Assembly (NCBI RefSeq): GCF_001017435.1
Contig: NZ_CP011371.1
Span: forward strand, 1,302,001 to 1,366,000
Direction: 5' to 3'
Source: Caldimonas brevitalea
GTDB taxonomy: Bacteria; Pseudomonadota; Gammaproteobacteria; Burkholderiales; Burkholderiaceae_C
Length of the DNA: 64,000 nt
Positions 39,587-48,738 of this stretch are shown piece by piece. The number at the start of each line of letters is the position of its first letter. Within the stretch, counting starts at the first letter, position 1. The notes beneath the pieces are model-generated. The model worked only from the letters and a program-made list of their open reading frames with translations, ran no database searches and was not told the DNA's origin. Position numbers and translations under genes: made by a program.

Positions 39587-39904
39587 TCAGCCGCCGATGT
39601 TGATCGGGGCGGCGCTGCGCTGGGTGCGCAGGAAGCTGACCGTGTCCTGCTTCACGTCCTGACGGCTGCGGGCCAGCGCACCGCCGGTCTGCGGGGGCAG
39701 CACGGTGGTTTCGCCGCTGAACACGGCCAGTTGTTCACCTTCGGCGCGGGCCTGGGCCAGTTCGGCCTTCACTTCGGCACGGGTCTTCACCGACGCGGAC
39801 TGGCGGGTCCAGGTCTGGTCATCGTCGTTCGCTTCGCCGGCAAAGGCGCCTGCGGCGGCAAAAGCGGTCATCACGGCAACGATCACGGTCTTCTTGGCAT
39901 TCAT
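39587..39904 (-). CDS. DUF4148-type secreted protein
   Basis: 105 residues. Signal peptide MNAKKTVIVAVMTAFAAAG with cleavage near AFA at 22; mature part has SRAEVKAEL-like TRAEVKAELAQARAEGE, typical of DUF4148 proteins, which are numerous in Burkholderiales and mostly uncharacterised. ATG 39904 follows GGAGCTG; a further in-frame ATG four codons upstream is less likely. Its last codons (SFLRTQRSAAP) contain the 37-bp sequence repeated at 43281. Confidence 0.8.
   Translation of the reverse strand: MNAKKTVIVAVMTAFAAAGAFAGEANDDDQTWTRQSASVKTRAEVKAELAQARAEGEQLAVFSGETTVLPPQTGGALARSRQDVKQDTVSFLRTQRSAAPINIGG
39606..39642 (+). repeat. Left copy of a 37-bp perfect direct repeat
   Basis: Starts GGGGCGGCGCTGCGC and ends AGGAAGCTGACCG. 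It lies within the 3' end of the DUF4148 gene. The identical sequence, same orientation, is at 43281-43317. The bases outside differ on both sides. Confidence 0.95.
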
Positions 39905-40216
39905 GTTCAGCTCCATTTACAGCTTGAGTTGGTCCGGGTCGGCGGGATCGGCCCCCGGCCCCTCGGTGAGTCGCAACCGTTGTTCGTTTGTGCTCATCGA
40001 TGGGATGAACTTTAGAAGTGAACGACTCCGGGAAAAACCAGGCGCGCCGCAAGGAAGCGTTCTCGAAATCGCAACAACGGGCTTGCCGGCACCCGTTGAG
40101 TGGGTACTGCCAGCTGTGAAGCGCCCGGCGTCGGCGCTCGGAGTTTTGGGCGGTCCAACCCTATGCGTTCAGCGGCCAGGAGCGGGATCGGTCCTCTCAC
40201 CCCACCACCTTTGAAC
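39905..40216. other. Intergenic region upstream of the DUF4148 gene
   Basis: 312 nt without a convincing gene. It must carry the DUF4148 promoter on the minus strand and the 3' flank of the ATPase gene; I see no clear promoter pair, RNA gene or hairpin. Short open frames here have no recognisable product. Confidence 0.5.
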
Positions 40217-41302
40217 TCATTCGCGGTCCGCCTCCCTCAGCCATGCCAATAGCTGCGCATCCACAATCTCGTAGTGGCCCCGCGCCGGGTTCGCAATGAC
40301 ATCGGCGGGCAGGGACGTCAGTGCATGCCGGATGCCGCCAGCGGTGACCGGCGCTCCGAGTTCACGCGCCACACGGTCCATGGTTGCCTTGCTGGCAACC
40401 TGGCATGGGCCCTCGGCCAGGAGCGTGAGCACCGTGCGCTGCAGCGGCGTGAAGCGCAGGAAGCGTTCGCGCACGGCTTCGGTTGGATAGCGGGTCTGGA
40501 GGAAGACCTGTACGCTGCCCACCACGTCGCGCACTTCGTTGATGGCGAGGAAGGACAAATAGGCAATGAAGTCGGCCGGGCGGTGTTCCATGGCCTGGAA
40601 CGCGGTGTACAACGTGTCGATCTCGATCGGCTGGCGTCGTTGCTTGTTGAATGCCGCGGCTTTGGCTTCGACGAAGTCCCTGCCCAGCCGCTGAAAGTCC
40701 TCGTGGTCAGCCAGCCCGAAGCTGGCACGATGGCGGTCCCCAAACAGCCGCAGCAGGCCTTCGCGGGACGACCCCGTGATCAGCAGCAGCAACTGCCCCT
40801 GGAAGGTGTTGAACAGTGCGCGGATCGCCTTCATGGTTCGCTCGCCTTCCTGCTGACGAACCAGTTCCTGGGCCTCGTCGAGCATCAGCAGCAGCTGCAC
40901 GCCTGGCCTCAACCGATTGAGGGTGGAGAAGGCATTCTGAAGCTGCACGCCGGGATCTGCGCTGACCGGGTCGCTTGGCGCCGGCTCAAGGTCGATCCCG
41001 AAGCCAGCCGCCTTGGCCGCTTTGACACGCCGCTTGGACAGTCCCATCCTGGCCTCGTGCACCAACTGGGCGAGACGCGCGTTCAGCAACTCGAGCGCGT
41101 TCGAGGACGCCATGAAGTCGACGTACAAGGCGGCAATCCCCTCGCGCTCGGCAAGGGCCGCCAGGTCGTGTTGCAGCAGCGTGGTCTTCCCGACCTGGCG
41201 CGGGCCAAACACTGACAGCGCGCGGTTGGGGGAGGTCAGGAGGCGGTCCAGGTAGTGTCGGGCGAGGCCTGGGCGTGGGTAGATGGAGAAGGCGCCGTTC
41301 AT
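40217..41302 (-). CDS. AAA/STAND-like ATP-binding protein
   Basis: 361 residues. Walker A GPRQVGKT (33-40) and Walker B LLLMLDEAQEL; then ITGSSREGLLRLF, which resembles the sensor-1/box VI region of archaeal-type ATPases (PF01637-like). The last ~90 residues look like a winged helix (LTLLAEGPCQVASKATMDRVARELG). Such proteins are common on accessory DNA and usually uncharacterised. No partner endonuclease gene is adjacent. Expressed from a TATAAT promoter directly upstream. Confidence 0.8.
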   Translation of the reverse strand: MNGAFSIYPRPGLARHYLDRLLTSPNRALSVFGPRQVGKTTLLQHDLAALAEREGIAALYVDFMASSNALELLNARLAQLVHEARMGLSKRRVKAAKAAGFGIDLEPAPSDPVSADPGVQLQNAFSTLNRLRPGVQLLLMLDEAQELVRQQEGERTMKAIRALFNTFQGQLLLLITGSSREGLLRLFGDRHRASFGLADHEDFQRLGRDFVEAKAAAFNKQRRQPIEIDTLYTAFQAMEHRPADFIAYLSFLAINEVRDVVGSVQVFLQTRYPTEAVRERFLRFTPLQRTVLTLLAEGPCQVASKATMDRVARELGAPVTAGGIRHALTSLPADVIANPARGHYEIVDAQLLAWLREADRE

Positions 41303-41310
41303 GGTAGAGA

Positions 41311-41350
41311 ATTATAGCTGAATTCTAAAATTAAAGTGAGCTGCTATAAT
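41311..41350. promoter_or_regulatory. A+T-rich divergent promoter region
   Basis: Perfect TATAAT boxes occur on both strands: minus at 41316-41311, 9 nt before the ATPase ATG, and plus at 41345-41350. The stretch between is A+T-rich, unlike its surroundings. No good -35 is visible for the plus box, and no intact gene follows it for ~590 nt. Confidence 0.5.
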
Positions 41351-41771
41351 CAACTCGTATCGATGATGCCGCGCTTGATCCTCACCCGGAAATGGGCATA
41401 GGCCAAACAGACCCGTCGGATCTGACGCCATCGTTGCGCACGCGCGGTGTCGAAGGACCGCTTCGAGTCCTCTCGGACAAGCACGTCGCCGCCGAGCTAG
41501 AGAGGTCTCGGGCGAATGTGGACCGCCACCTCCAGCGCTTCCTGCGCAAACACTTCGGGTTCACAACAGAGGTCCCAGGGTTCACGCCCTCCAGTCCGTG
41601 CGCATGTGGGGCAAAGGACCCGTGTCTACCGACAGCTGACAACTCCTACCTCGATGCAGAGGCTGGCGCTGAGCCGCCCACGGCGCGCGCTCCCTCGCCT
41701 GGACAGCACCGGAGGGGCTCGCCTAATGTCAGGCGAACCGTGGGCAGTCTTCAAGTGATGGAGGCGATCTG
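41351..41771. other. Stretch without an identifiable gene
   Basis: About 420 nt between the plus TATAAT and the HD relic. Open frames exist on both strands (for example 41392-41772) but their residue content is not that of a folded protein and I recognise no family. Codon bias is weaker than in flanking genes, consistent with decayed accessory DNA. Confidence 0.45.
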
Positions 41772-41941
41772 ATGACACAGACAACCCGTGATCCGAACCC
41801 ACCAAGACCGTCGACTTCATCCTCGAACTGGGTCGATTGAAGGGGGTCTACCGGCAATCGCCGTTGCTCGACGGCAGCCGCCGAGAGAACTCCGCAGAAC
41901 ATTCATGGCAGGCGATCTACAGGTCGCGCAAGGGAGCATGA
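41772..41941 (+). pseudogene. HD-domain hydrolase (YfbR-like) fragment, frameshifted and truncated
   Basis: ATG 41772 gives [10 protein letters not shown]; after a one-base frameshift near 41803 the frame continues [16 protein letters not shown], then [20 protein letters not shown]. This matches the N-terminus of HD_3/YfbR-type nucleotidase-like hydrolases (first metal His in AEHSW). The next ~130 residues, including the HD pair, are gone. The remaining frame stops at TGA 41939-41941, overlapping the start of the next gene. Clearly a relic. Confidence 0.7.
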
Positions 41942-43233
41942 TGAACACGGATGCCTATCTGCTGAATTCCGCTCAGCGGCGCTACGTTCGGCTCGCCCAC
42001 ACCGCCGGAGAGCCGTTGCTCAACAACATCACTGTTTCGTGCTGGGTCGACGCGAAGTTCGACGCGATCGCCGTGCAAAGGGGATTGCAAGCGGTGATGG
42101 CCCGGCACCCATTGCTGCGGGCGCGGGTCGCGGTCGAGGCGGCCGGAGTTCAGTTTCTCGCGCAACAGCAGATCTCGAGTCCGTTGACGATGACAACCCT
42201 GGGCGACACCGAATCCTTGGTTGAGAAGGTGCGGCAGGTTGCCCAGGAGCTGCACTTGCGGCCCCTCAGCTTCTTCGAGGCGCCCATGTGGCGATTTCAC
42301 GTTTTCGTCCGTGAGGGGCGGCTTGTCGCCCTGGTGCTCTGCCTCAACCACCTGATCTCCGACGCCAGCTCGCTGCGGCTGATCCTGCAGGACTTCGCGT
42401 CCGCCTATGGTGCCGAGACGGATGCTCGCCTTCCAGGGCTTGCACTTGGCGGTCACCCGCCTGACCTTCAGGCCCTGGCCGAGGCCGAATTGTTGCCGTC
42501 GGCAGAGGGCCACAGACGCCTCGAGTGGAACCGCTCCTGCTTCCAGGACTTTCTTCTGGGCACCACCTGGGATGCAGGCGCCGCGCAGCCGGATTCGGTA
42601 GGCTACGCAGAGGCGCCTTTGGAGTGGCCGCTCTGGCTCCGACTGTGTGCCGCGTCCAAGGCGTGGCGCGTGCGCGTCACAACGCTGGCGATGCTGGCCC
42701 TTGCCCGGTCCGAGCGCGTGCTGTTCGGCCGGTGCAACTGTGTCGTGAAAACGATCACTGCCAACCGACAGGTCGAAGGCAGTGCTGCCGTGGTGAACAA
42801 CATGTTCGGCATCCTCCCTGTACGTGTGCCCGCGGAGGCTCACGAGGGCGCGCTCCGGACGGCGGCAGACGCGCTGGACGCCGCTTACACCGACCATGAA
42901 CGCAACCGGTTGCCGTACTGGTATCTGGTTCAGCAACTCCGCCCCGAGCTGTATCTGCATCCGTACGGACTCTCCGATTTGGAGGTCAACATTCTTCCTG
43001 TCGTGGCGTCTGCCATCGTCGACGAGCAGCAGATCCGGCTGGGCCCGATGCGGGAGGCAACAGTGGGCACTCCGAGCTGGCCGGAATACGCTCGCTGTTT
43101 GCTGTTGGTACCGTTCCGCGACGGCTCGGGGAAACTGTTGATGCTCTACGACAGTCACGAGTGCGACCTTGCGACGGCGCAGCGCCAAGCCGCCTTCGTT
43201 CGCGAGGAGTTGGACAGGATTGCAGTCGCTTAG
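41941..43233 (+). CDS. Stand-alone condensation-domain acyltransferase-like protein
   Basis: 430 residues. Fold and motifs of NRPS condensation domains and related acyltransferases (PapA5, wax-ester synthase, alcohol acetyltransferase): start NSAQRRYVRL, RHPLLRARV, and the catalytic motif as NHLISDASS instead of HHxxxDG. The second, catalytic His and the Asp are kept. LPYWYLVQQL and DLEVNILPV lie further on. ATG 41941 (or 41938) follows AGGGAG. No carrier protein or adenylation gene is near, so the acyl donor is unknown. Weaker codon bias and relics around it suggest acquisition by transfer. Confidence 0.72.
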   Translation: MNTDAYLLNSAQRRYVRLAHTAGEPLLNNITVSCWVDAKFDAIAVQRGLQAVMARHPLLRARVAVEAAGVQFLAQQQISSPLTMTTLGDTESLVEKVRQVAQELHLRPLSFFEAPMWRFHVFVREGRLVALVLCLNHLISDASSLRLILQDFASAYGAETDARLPGLALGGHPPDLQALAEAELLPSAEGHRRLEWNRSCFQDFLLGTTWDAGAAQPDSVGYAEAPLEWPLWLRLCAASKAWRVRVTTLAMLALARSERVLFGRCNCVVKTITANRQVEGSAAVVNNMFGILPVRVPAEAHEGALRTAADALDAAYTDHERNRLPYWYLVQQLRPELYLHPYGLSDLEVNILPVVASAIVDEQQIRLGPMREATVGTPSWPEYARCLLLVPFRDGSGKLLMLYDSHECDLATAQRQAAFVREELDRIAVA

Positions 43234-43280
43234 GAGTGAACTGTCAAAACGTTGTTCCTTGTGCGCAAAGCCCTGCCATG

Positions 43281-43317
43281 GGGGCGGCGCTGCGCTGGGT
43301 GCGCAGGAAGCTGACCG
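43281..43317 (+). repeat. Right copy of the 37-bp direct repeat
   Basis: Identical to 39606-39642 and in the same orientation, but here not part of a recognisable DUF4148 gene. The two copies bracket ~3.6 kb with the ATPase, the HD relic and the condensation-domain gene. No integrase gene is between them. Confidence 0.95.
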
Positions 43318-43391
43318 AAATCGGCTCTGCCGTCAGGATCGGGGGGCGAAGGGAACCTCGCTAGGGGCAGCCGGCCCGACGCGTGCCAGCC

Positions 43392-43943
43392 TCAGTAGCT
43401 GCGCCCGCCCTTGTAGTGCGCGTGCGCACGCCGGGTCAGCGTGCCGCCGGCCTTGGCGATGGCGTCGAACGACCGGCCCGCATGCGCATGGCAGATGGCG
43501 ATGCCGAGCGCGTCAGCCGCGTCCTTGCTCGGCACCGCAGGCAGCTTGAGCAGCCGGGCGACCATCTCCTGGATCTGCTCCTTGCGGGCCAGACCATGGC
43601 CGGTGATGGCCTTTTTCATCTGCAGCGCGGTGTACTCGCTGACGCTCAGCTGGCAGCTGACCAGCCCGGCCAGGGCCGCCCCGCGGGCCTGCCCCAGCAG
43701 CAGCGTGGACTGCGGGTTGACGTTGACGAACACGATCTCGACCGAGGCGGTGGTGGGCTGGTAGCGCCGCACCACCTCCTGCACACCGTCGAAGATGATC
43801 TTGAGACGCCCTGGCAGGTCGCCCTGGGCCGCGTCGCGGGTCTTGATGGTGCCGCTGGCGACGTAGTGCAGCTGCGCGCCGTCCACATCCACCACGCCGA
43901 AGCCGGTGGTCTGCAGGCCGGGGTCGATGCCGAGCACCCTCAT
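43392..43943 (-). CDS. ruvC: Holliday junction endonuclease RuvC
   Basis: 183 residues. [13 protein letters not shown] holds the first catalytic Asp, [10 protein letters not shown] the Glu, and [13 protein letters not shown] the C-terminal Asp pair. It resolves Holliday junctions with RuvAB. Its ATG overlaps the stop of the CdsA-like gene (ATGA), an unusual neighbour; ruvA/ruvB are not in the window. Confidence 0.94.
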   Translation of the reverse strand: MRVLGIDPGLQTTGFGVVDVDGAQLHYVASGTIKTRDAAQGDLPGRLKIIFDGVQEVVRRYQPTTASVEIVFVNVNPQSTLLLGQARGAALAGLVSCQLSVSEYTALQMKKAITGHGLARKEQIQEMVARLLKLPAVPSKDAADALGIAICHAHAGRSFDAIAKAGGTLTRRAHAHYKGGRSY

Positions 43944-44923
43944 AGCCGGAAGTACCAGCGCACCGAATGAAAGAACACCGGCGCGGCGAAGCTGATCGCC
44001 GCCACCCGGTCGAGCAGGCCGACGGCGCCGGTCACCAGCCGCCCTTCGTTGCCCCAGTAGTGCACGCCCGCATCCTTTTTCAACGCCTTCATCACAAAAT
44101 CGCCCAAGGTGCCGGCGGCGCAGGCGATCAAGGCCATGCCGAGGGCCTGGCCCGCCTTGAACGGCGTGATCCAGTAGAGCAGGGCGCCGATCAGGGCGCC
44201 GCCGAACACGCCGATCGCGGCAGCCCCCCACGAGAAGGAGCTGCTGATGCGCGGCGCCACCGGCTTGAACGGATAGTGTCGCCCGACATAGTCCTGCAGC
44301 AGCATGCAGGATTGCACGACGAAGACGAGAAAGAACACCAGGAAGGCGCCTCGCTCCTCGTAGCCGCGGAAGTCGAGCCGCAACAGCGCCGGCGCATGGC
44401 TCAAGCCGTAGACGCACACCATGATGCCCCACTGGATCTTGGCGTTGCGCTCGAGGAACCGCTCCGGGTCGTTGGCCACCGCGCTGATGACCGGGATCGC
44501 GAAGAACACGTAGACCGGGATGAAGACCGAGAACAGGTCGAAATAGCGGGCGCCAACCAGTGAATACTGCACCGGCAGCACCACAAAGAAGGCCAGGATC
44601 AGGCTGCGGTGGTCGCCCCGGCGCGTGTGCGACAGCGTGATGAATTCGCGCAGCGCAAAGAACGACACCAAGCCGAACAGCAGCAGTGACACGAAGGTGC
44701 CGGCGATCCAGGCGATCCAGAACACCGTCACCATCACCCAGGTGGTGCGCAGCTGGCGCTTGAAGCGCTCGGCCCGCAGCGTCCGGGCCTCGTCTTCGGC
44801 TCTCACGCTCATGGCCACGCCGATCATCGTGGCAATGCCGAGCAGGCCGAACACGATGATGAAGAGCAGGCCGATCTGCTCGCTGGCGGTCCAGCCGCGC
44901 AGCTGCTTCAGGACGTCGCCCAT
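43940..44923 (-). CDS. Phosphatidate cytidylyltransferase-like protein (CdsA family)
   Basis: 327 residues with about eight membrane helices. The C-terminal signature [32 protein letters not shown], split here as GTLGDFVMK and RDxxVKDxG-like KKDAGVHY, then [11 protein letters not shown], fits the CTP transferase family. It would make CDP-diacylglycerol from phosphatidate produced by the upstream acyltransferase. It is longer than E. coli CdsA and may be the YnbB-type paralogue. ATG 44923 follows GGGAG and overlaps the upstream stop. Confidence 0.88.
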   Translation of the reverse strand: MGDVLKQLRGWTASEQIGLLFIIVFGLLGIATMIGVAMSVRAEDEARTLRAERFKRQLRTTWVMVTVFWIAWIAGTFVSLLLFGLVSFFALREFITLSHTRRGDHRSLILAFFVVLPVQYSLVGARYFDLFSVFIPVYVFFAIPVISAVANDPERFLERNAKIQWGIMVCVYGLSHAPALLRLDFRGYEERGAFLVFFLVFVVQSCMLLQDYVGRHYPFKPVAPRISSSFSWGAAAIGVFGGALIGALLYWITPFKAGQALGMALIACAAGTLGDFVMKALKKDAGVHYWGNEGRLVTGAVGLLDRVAAISFAAPVFFHSVRWYFRL

Positions 44924-45549
44924 CACGCGCTCCCGCTCAGCTTGCGCAGCGAGGTCACGGCTTCGCGGGCGCGTTCGAGGAAGGTGCGCTTGTCTTCGTC
45001 GGGCAACAGCTGCATCGGGGCACCGAAGGTGACCGAACACAGGATCGGCACCGGCACCACCTCTCCCTTGGGCATCACGCGCTGGACGTTGTCGATCCAG
45101 GCCGGGATCAGCTGCACCTCGGGGAACTGTTTGGCCAGGTGGTAGAGGCCCGACTTGAAGGGCTGCGGATCGCCGAGGCTGCTGCGCGTGCCTTCGGGGA
45201 AGATCACCAGCGAATCACCGTGGCGCAGCGCGTCGACCAGCGGCTCGAGCGGGTCCTGGTCGTCGGTGCGCTGGCGGTTGACGTAGACCGCGTTGAACAC
45301 CTCGCGGGTGATCCAGTGTTTGAACGGCGTCGCGGTCCAGTAGTCTTTGGCGGCGATGGGCCGTGTGCGCGAGCGCAGCTCACGCGGCAGCGCACACCAG
45401 ATCAAGACCCAGTCGAGATGGCTTTGGTGGTTGGCGAAGTAGATGCGCTGCTCGGCCTTGGGCACGCAGCCGTACCAATGGCCCTGCGCACCGGTGACCA
45501 GGCGCGCGACGGAGGACAGCAGCAGCCCCGCAGTGTCGGGAAGGCTCAT
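44923..45549 (-). CDS. 1-acyl-glycerol-3-phosphate acyltransferase-like (PlsC family)
   Basis: 208 residues. The catalytic HX4D motif is in NHQSHLDW, the glycerol-phosphate site in FPEGTRS; AAKDYW and VNRQRTDD lie between. It should acylate lysophosphatidate. No long membrane helix is seen, so it is probably peripheral. First gene of a plsC-cdsA-ruvC unit with stop/start overlaps throughout. Confidence 0.88.
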   Translation of the reverse strand: MSLPDTAGLLLSSVARLVTGAQGHWYGCVPKAEQRIYFANHQSHLDWVLIWCALPRELRSRTRPIAAKDYWTATPFKHWITREVFNAVYVNRQRTDDQDPLEPLVDALRHGDSLVIFPEGTRSSLGDPQPFKSGLYHLAKQFPEVQLIPAWIDNVQRVMPKGEVVPVPILCSVTFGAPMQLLPDEDKRTFLERAREAVTSLRKLSGSA

Positions 45550-45578
45550 GTGCCGATGGTAGCGGACCCGCCGCCCGT

Positions 45579-45604
45579 GGCGCCGTCACGCCGGCGACGG
45601 CGCC
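45579..45604. other. Stem-loop between purH and plsC-like gene
   Basis: GGCGCCGTC (45579-45587) pairs perfectly with GACGGCGCC (45596-45604) across an eight-base loop. It lies 20 nt beyond the purH stop on the minus strand. No U-tract follows, so it may be a weak or Rho-assisted terminator, or only an RNA-stabilising hairpin. Confidence 0.4.
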
Positions 45605-45624
45605 AGGGGTGGGCCCGGAGCGGC

Positions 45625-47193
45625 TCAATGTCGGAAGTGGCGGGTGCCCGTGAACACCATCGCGATGCCGCGCTCGTTGGCCGCCGCGATGACCTCGTCG
45701 TCGCGCATGCTGCCGCCCGGCTGGATCACGCAGGTCGCGCCTGCATCGCACACGACGTCGAGGCCGTCACGGAAGGGGAAGAAGGCGTCGCTCGCAACCG
45801 CCGAGCCGGCCAGCGTCAGGCCCGCGTTCTCGGCCTTGATCGACGCGATGCGGGCCGAGTCGACGCGGCTCATCTGGCCAGCGCCGACGCCCAGCGTCAT
45901 GCCGTCGGCACAGAACACGATCGCATTGCTCTTGACGAACTTGGCGACCTTCCAGGCAAACAGCAGGTCTTGCATCTGCTGCGGGGTCGGTTGCTTGGCA
46001 CTGACCACCCGCAGCTCGCCGGCGCTGACGTTTTTCGCATCGGCCGACTGCAGCAGCACGCCGCCGCCCACACGCTTCAGGTCGAACGGGTTGGCCTCGC
46101 GCGCCAGCGGCACCTGCAGCAAGCGCACGTTCTGCTTGGCCTTGAAGATCTCCAGCGCTTCCGGGGTGTAGTCGGGTGCGATCAGCACCTCGACGAACTG
46201 CTTGGCCACCAACTCGGCGGCAGCGCGGTCGAGTGTCTGGTTGAACGCGATGATGCCGCCGAATGCCGAGGTCGAATCGGTCTTGAAGGCCTTGGCATAG
46301 GCGTCGGCGGCGTTACCGGCCACCGCGACCCCGCAGGGGTTGGCGTGCTTGATGATGACGCAGGCCGGCGCGTCGAAGGTCTTCACACATTCCCACGCCG
46401 CGTCGGCGTCGGCAATGTTGTTGTACGACAGTTCCTTGCCCTGCAGCTGGCGGTAGTGCGCCAGGCTGCCGGCCACCGGGCTGGTCTCGCGGTAGAAGGC
46501 GGCACCCTGGTGCGGGTTCTCGCCATAGCGCATGTCTTGCGCCTTGTGCAGCTGCAGGTTGAACACCGCGGGGTGATCGAGGCGCTGCGGCACCGCGCCG
46601 GTGGCGGCTTCGGCGCCGTCCTGCAGCGACGTCAGGTAGTTGGTGATCATGCCGTCGTAGGCGGCCGTGTGGGCAAACACCTTCTTGGCCAGCCGGAACT
46701 TGGTGGCGCGTTCGAGCTGGCCAGCCTTCAGCTCAGCCAGCACCTGGGTGTAGTCGCTCGGGTCGATCACGACCGCGACGTCCTGCCAGTTCTTGGCGGC
46801 CGCACGCAGCATCGCCGGGCCGCCGATGTCGATGTTTTCGATCGCATCTTCCAGCGTGCAATCGGGCCGGGCGGTGGCCTGCTTGAACGGGTAGAGGTTG
46901 ACGATCAGCAGGTCGATGGTGGCGATGCCGTGGCTTTGCAGCGCGGCCATGTGCTCGGGCAGGTCGCGGCGCGCCAGCAGGCCGCCGTGGATGCGCGGGT
47001 GCAGCGTCTTGACGCGGCCATCGAGCATCTCGGGGAAGCCGGTCACCTCGGCCACTTCGGTCACCGGCAGGCCCTTCTCGGCCAGCAGCTTGGCCGTGCC
47101 TCCGGTGGACAGCAGCTTGACGCCGAGGGCGTGCAGCGCTTGGGCAAATTCGACGATGCCGGTTTTGTCGGATACGGAGAGCAGGGCTTGCAT
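45625..47193 (-). CDS. purH: Bifunctional AICAR formyltransferase / IMP cyclohydrolase
   Basis: 522 residues. The N-terminal IMP cyclohydrolase domain (~1-195; [23 protein letters not shown]) is followed by AICAR formyltransferase with the catalytic Lys-His in IIKHANPCG. It performs the last two steps of purine synthesis. Forty-nine nt downstream of fis on the same strand, so it may extend the dusB-fis transcript. Confidence 0.96.
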   Translation of the reverse strand: MQALLSVSDKTGIVEFAQALHALGVKLLSTGGTAKLLAEKGLPVTEVAEVTGFPEMLDGRVKTLHPRIHGGLLARRDLPEHMAALQSHGIATIDLLIVNLYPFKQATARPDCTLEDAIENIDIGGPAMLRAAAKNWQDVAVVIDPSDYTQVLAELKAGQLERATKFRLAKKVFAHTAAYDGMITNYLTSLQDGAEAATGAVPQRLDHPAVFNLQLHKAQDMRYGENPHQGAAFYRETSPVAGSLAHYRQLQGKELSYNNIADADAAWECVKTFDAPACVIIKHANPCGVAVAGNAADAYAKAFKTDSTSAFGGIIAFNQTLDRAAAELVAKQFVEVLIAPDYTPEALEIFKAKQNVRLLQVPLAREANPFDLKRVGGGVLLQSADAKNVSAGELRVVSAKQPTPQQMQDLLFAWKVAKFVKSNAIVFCADGMTLGVGAGQMSRVDSARIASIKAENAGLTLAGSAVASDAFFPFRDGLDVVCDAGATCVIQPGGSMRDDEVIAAANERGIAMVFTGTRHFRH

Positions 47194-47242
47194 GATCGGG
47201 GCAGGGTAGGTCAGGAATGGGGCGGTCGCTGCTCGCGCGTCT

Positions 47243-47479
47243 TCACTTGAGCAGCTTGTGTTCGACGAGCTTGCGTCGCAGGGTGTTGCGGTTGATGCCC
47301 AGCCATTCGGCAGCCCGCGACTGGTTGCCTTCGGCTTGTTGCATCACCGTCTCGAGCAGCGGTTTCTCGACGACCTTGAGGATCATGTCGTACATCGAGT
47401 GCGGCTCTTCACCGCGCAGATCCTTGAAGTAGGACTCCAAGCTGCTGCGGATGCATTCTTCTATGTTCTTCTTGCTCAT
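47243..47479 (-). CDS. fis: Fis-family nucleoid DNA-binding protein
   Basis: 78 residues. The C-terminal helix-turn-helix [21 protein letters not shown] is diagnostic. The N-terminal part ([18 protein letters not shown]) is short, as in betaproteobacterial Fis. ATGA overlap with dusB reproduces the dusB-fis operon known from gammaproteobacteria. Fis bends DNA and tunes rRNA and growth-phase genes. Confidence 0.93.
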   Translation of the reverse strand: MSKKNIEECIRSSLESYFKDLRGEEPHSMYDMILKVVEKPLLETVMQQAEGNQSRAAEWLGINRNTLRRKLVEHKLLK

Positions 47480-48528
47480 GCGGCTTCCCGGATCGGTAGG
47501 TCGGCGTCGTCGTCGGCCAGGGACGCGGCTGCGGTTGGCAGACGCTCGTGCGACAGTGCCAAACGGTGGAAAAAGGTGTCAACGGCGAGCAGTTGCTGCT
47601 CGCAGCTTTCTAGGCTGTTCATCTCGGCGCGGAAGGCCTCGCCCCCCGGCAGGGCGCGCACATACCAGCCGATATGCTTGCGCGCGGTGCGCACGCCGGT
47701 GTATTCACCATACAGGTCGTAGTGGTCGTGCAGGTGCTCGACCAGCCACTGCCGCACCTCGTGCACGTAGGGCTGCGGCAGGACCTCGCCGGTGGCGAGG
47801 TAGTGGGCGATCTCACGGAAGATCCACGGCCGCCCCTGGGCCGCACGGCCGATCATCAACGCGTCGGCCCCGGTGGCCTGTAGCACGGCGCGCGCCTTCT
47901 CGGCGCTGGTGATGTCCCCGTTGGCGACGACGGGGATGCGCAGCGCGGCCTTCACCGCGGCAATGGTGTCGTATTCGGCCTCGCCCTTGTAGCCCTGCTC
48001 GCGGGTGCGCCCGTGCACGGTCAGCATCGCGATGCCGGCCGACTCGGCCGCACGGGCGATCGTCAACGCGTTCTTGTGCTGCTGGCACCAGCCGGTGCGC
48101 ATCTTGAGCGTCACCGGCACGCCGTGCGGTGCGCAAGCGGTGACGACGGCCTCGACGATGTGCAGCGCCAGCGTCTCGTCCTGCATCAGCGCGGACCCGG
48201 CCCATTTGTTGCACACCTTCTTGGCCGGGCAGCCCATGTTGATGTCGATGATCTGGGCGCCGCGTTCGATGTTGTAGACCGCGGCCTCGGCCATCATGAT
48301 CGGCTCGGTGCCGGCGATCTGCACGGCGATCGGCGCTGCTTCACCGTCGTGGTTGGCGCGACGCGAGGTCTTCAGGCTGTTCCACAAGTCCTTGCGCGAG
48401 GTGACCATCTCGCTGACCGCATAACCTGCACCGAGGCGCTTGCACAGGCGGCGAAAGGGCCGGTCCGTCACACCCGCCATGGGGGCGACGAATAGCGAGT
48501 TCGCCAGCTCGTACGGGCCGATGTGCAT
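47476..48528 (-). CDS. dusB: tRNA-dihydrouridine synthase B
   Basis: 350 residues, FMN TIM barrel. PMAGVTDRPFRRL, INMGCPAKKVCNKWAGSAL with the active-site Cys, VHGRTREQGY and IGRAAQGRPWIF. It reduces U to dihydrouridine in tRNA. ATG 48528 is family-typical; a TATACT box at 48571-48566 (minus) is well placed as its -10, with a leader of about 30 nt. The stop overlaps the fis start. Confidence 0.94.
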   Translation of the reverse strand: MHIGPYELANSLFVAPMAGVTDRPFRRLCKRLGAGYAVSEMVTSRKDLWNSLKTSRRANHDGEAAPIAVQIAGTEPIMMAEAAVYNIERGAQIIDINMGCPAKKVCNKWAGSALMQDETLALHIVEAVVTACAPHGVPVTLKMRTGWCQQHKNALTIARAAESAGIAMLTVHGRTREQGYKGEAEYDTIAAVKAALRIPVVANGDITSAEKARAVLQATGADALMIGRAAQGRPWIFREIAHYLATGEVLPQPYVHEVRQWLVEHLHDHYDLYGEYTGVRTARKHIGWYVRALPGGEAFRAEMNSLESCEQQLLAVDTFFHRLALSHERLPTAAASLADDDADLPIREAA

Positions 48529-48738
48529 GGTGGAACGGGAGTGGGTGTGCTGAAAAAGGAGGCAGAGTATAACGGGTGTGACTTTCCGTGTCTGAAACAT
48601 CCCCCGTGGTGGCGATGCATCCGTTCGTGCATCACGCGTGTTCAGCGGCAAGGGGCGCGTGTAAGCGGGCGCTGACCTTCTCTCGGGCCTGCGCTCGGCC
48701 GCGCCGACCCCTCCTGGCGCTGAAGGTCCTGCCGGCTC

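Noticed and set aside
41392..41772. 126-codon plus-strand frame between the ATPase and the HD relic
   Set aside because: No recognisable family, no ribosome site, poor residue composition, and an overlapping minus-strand frame of similar quality.
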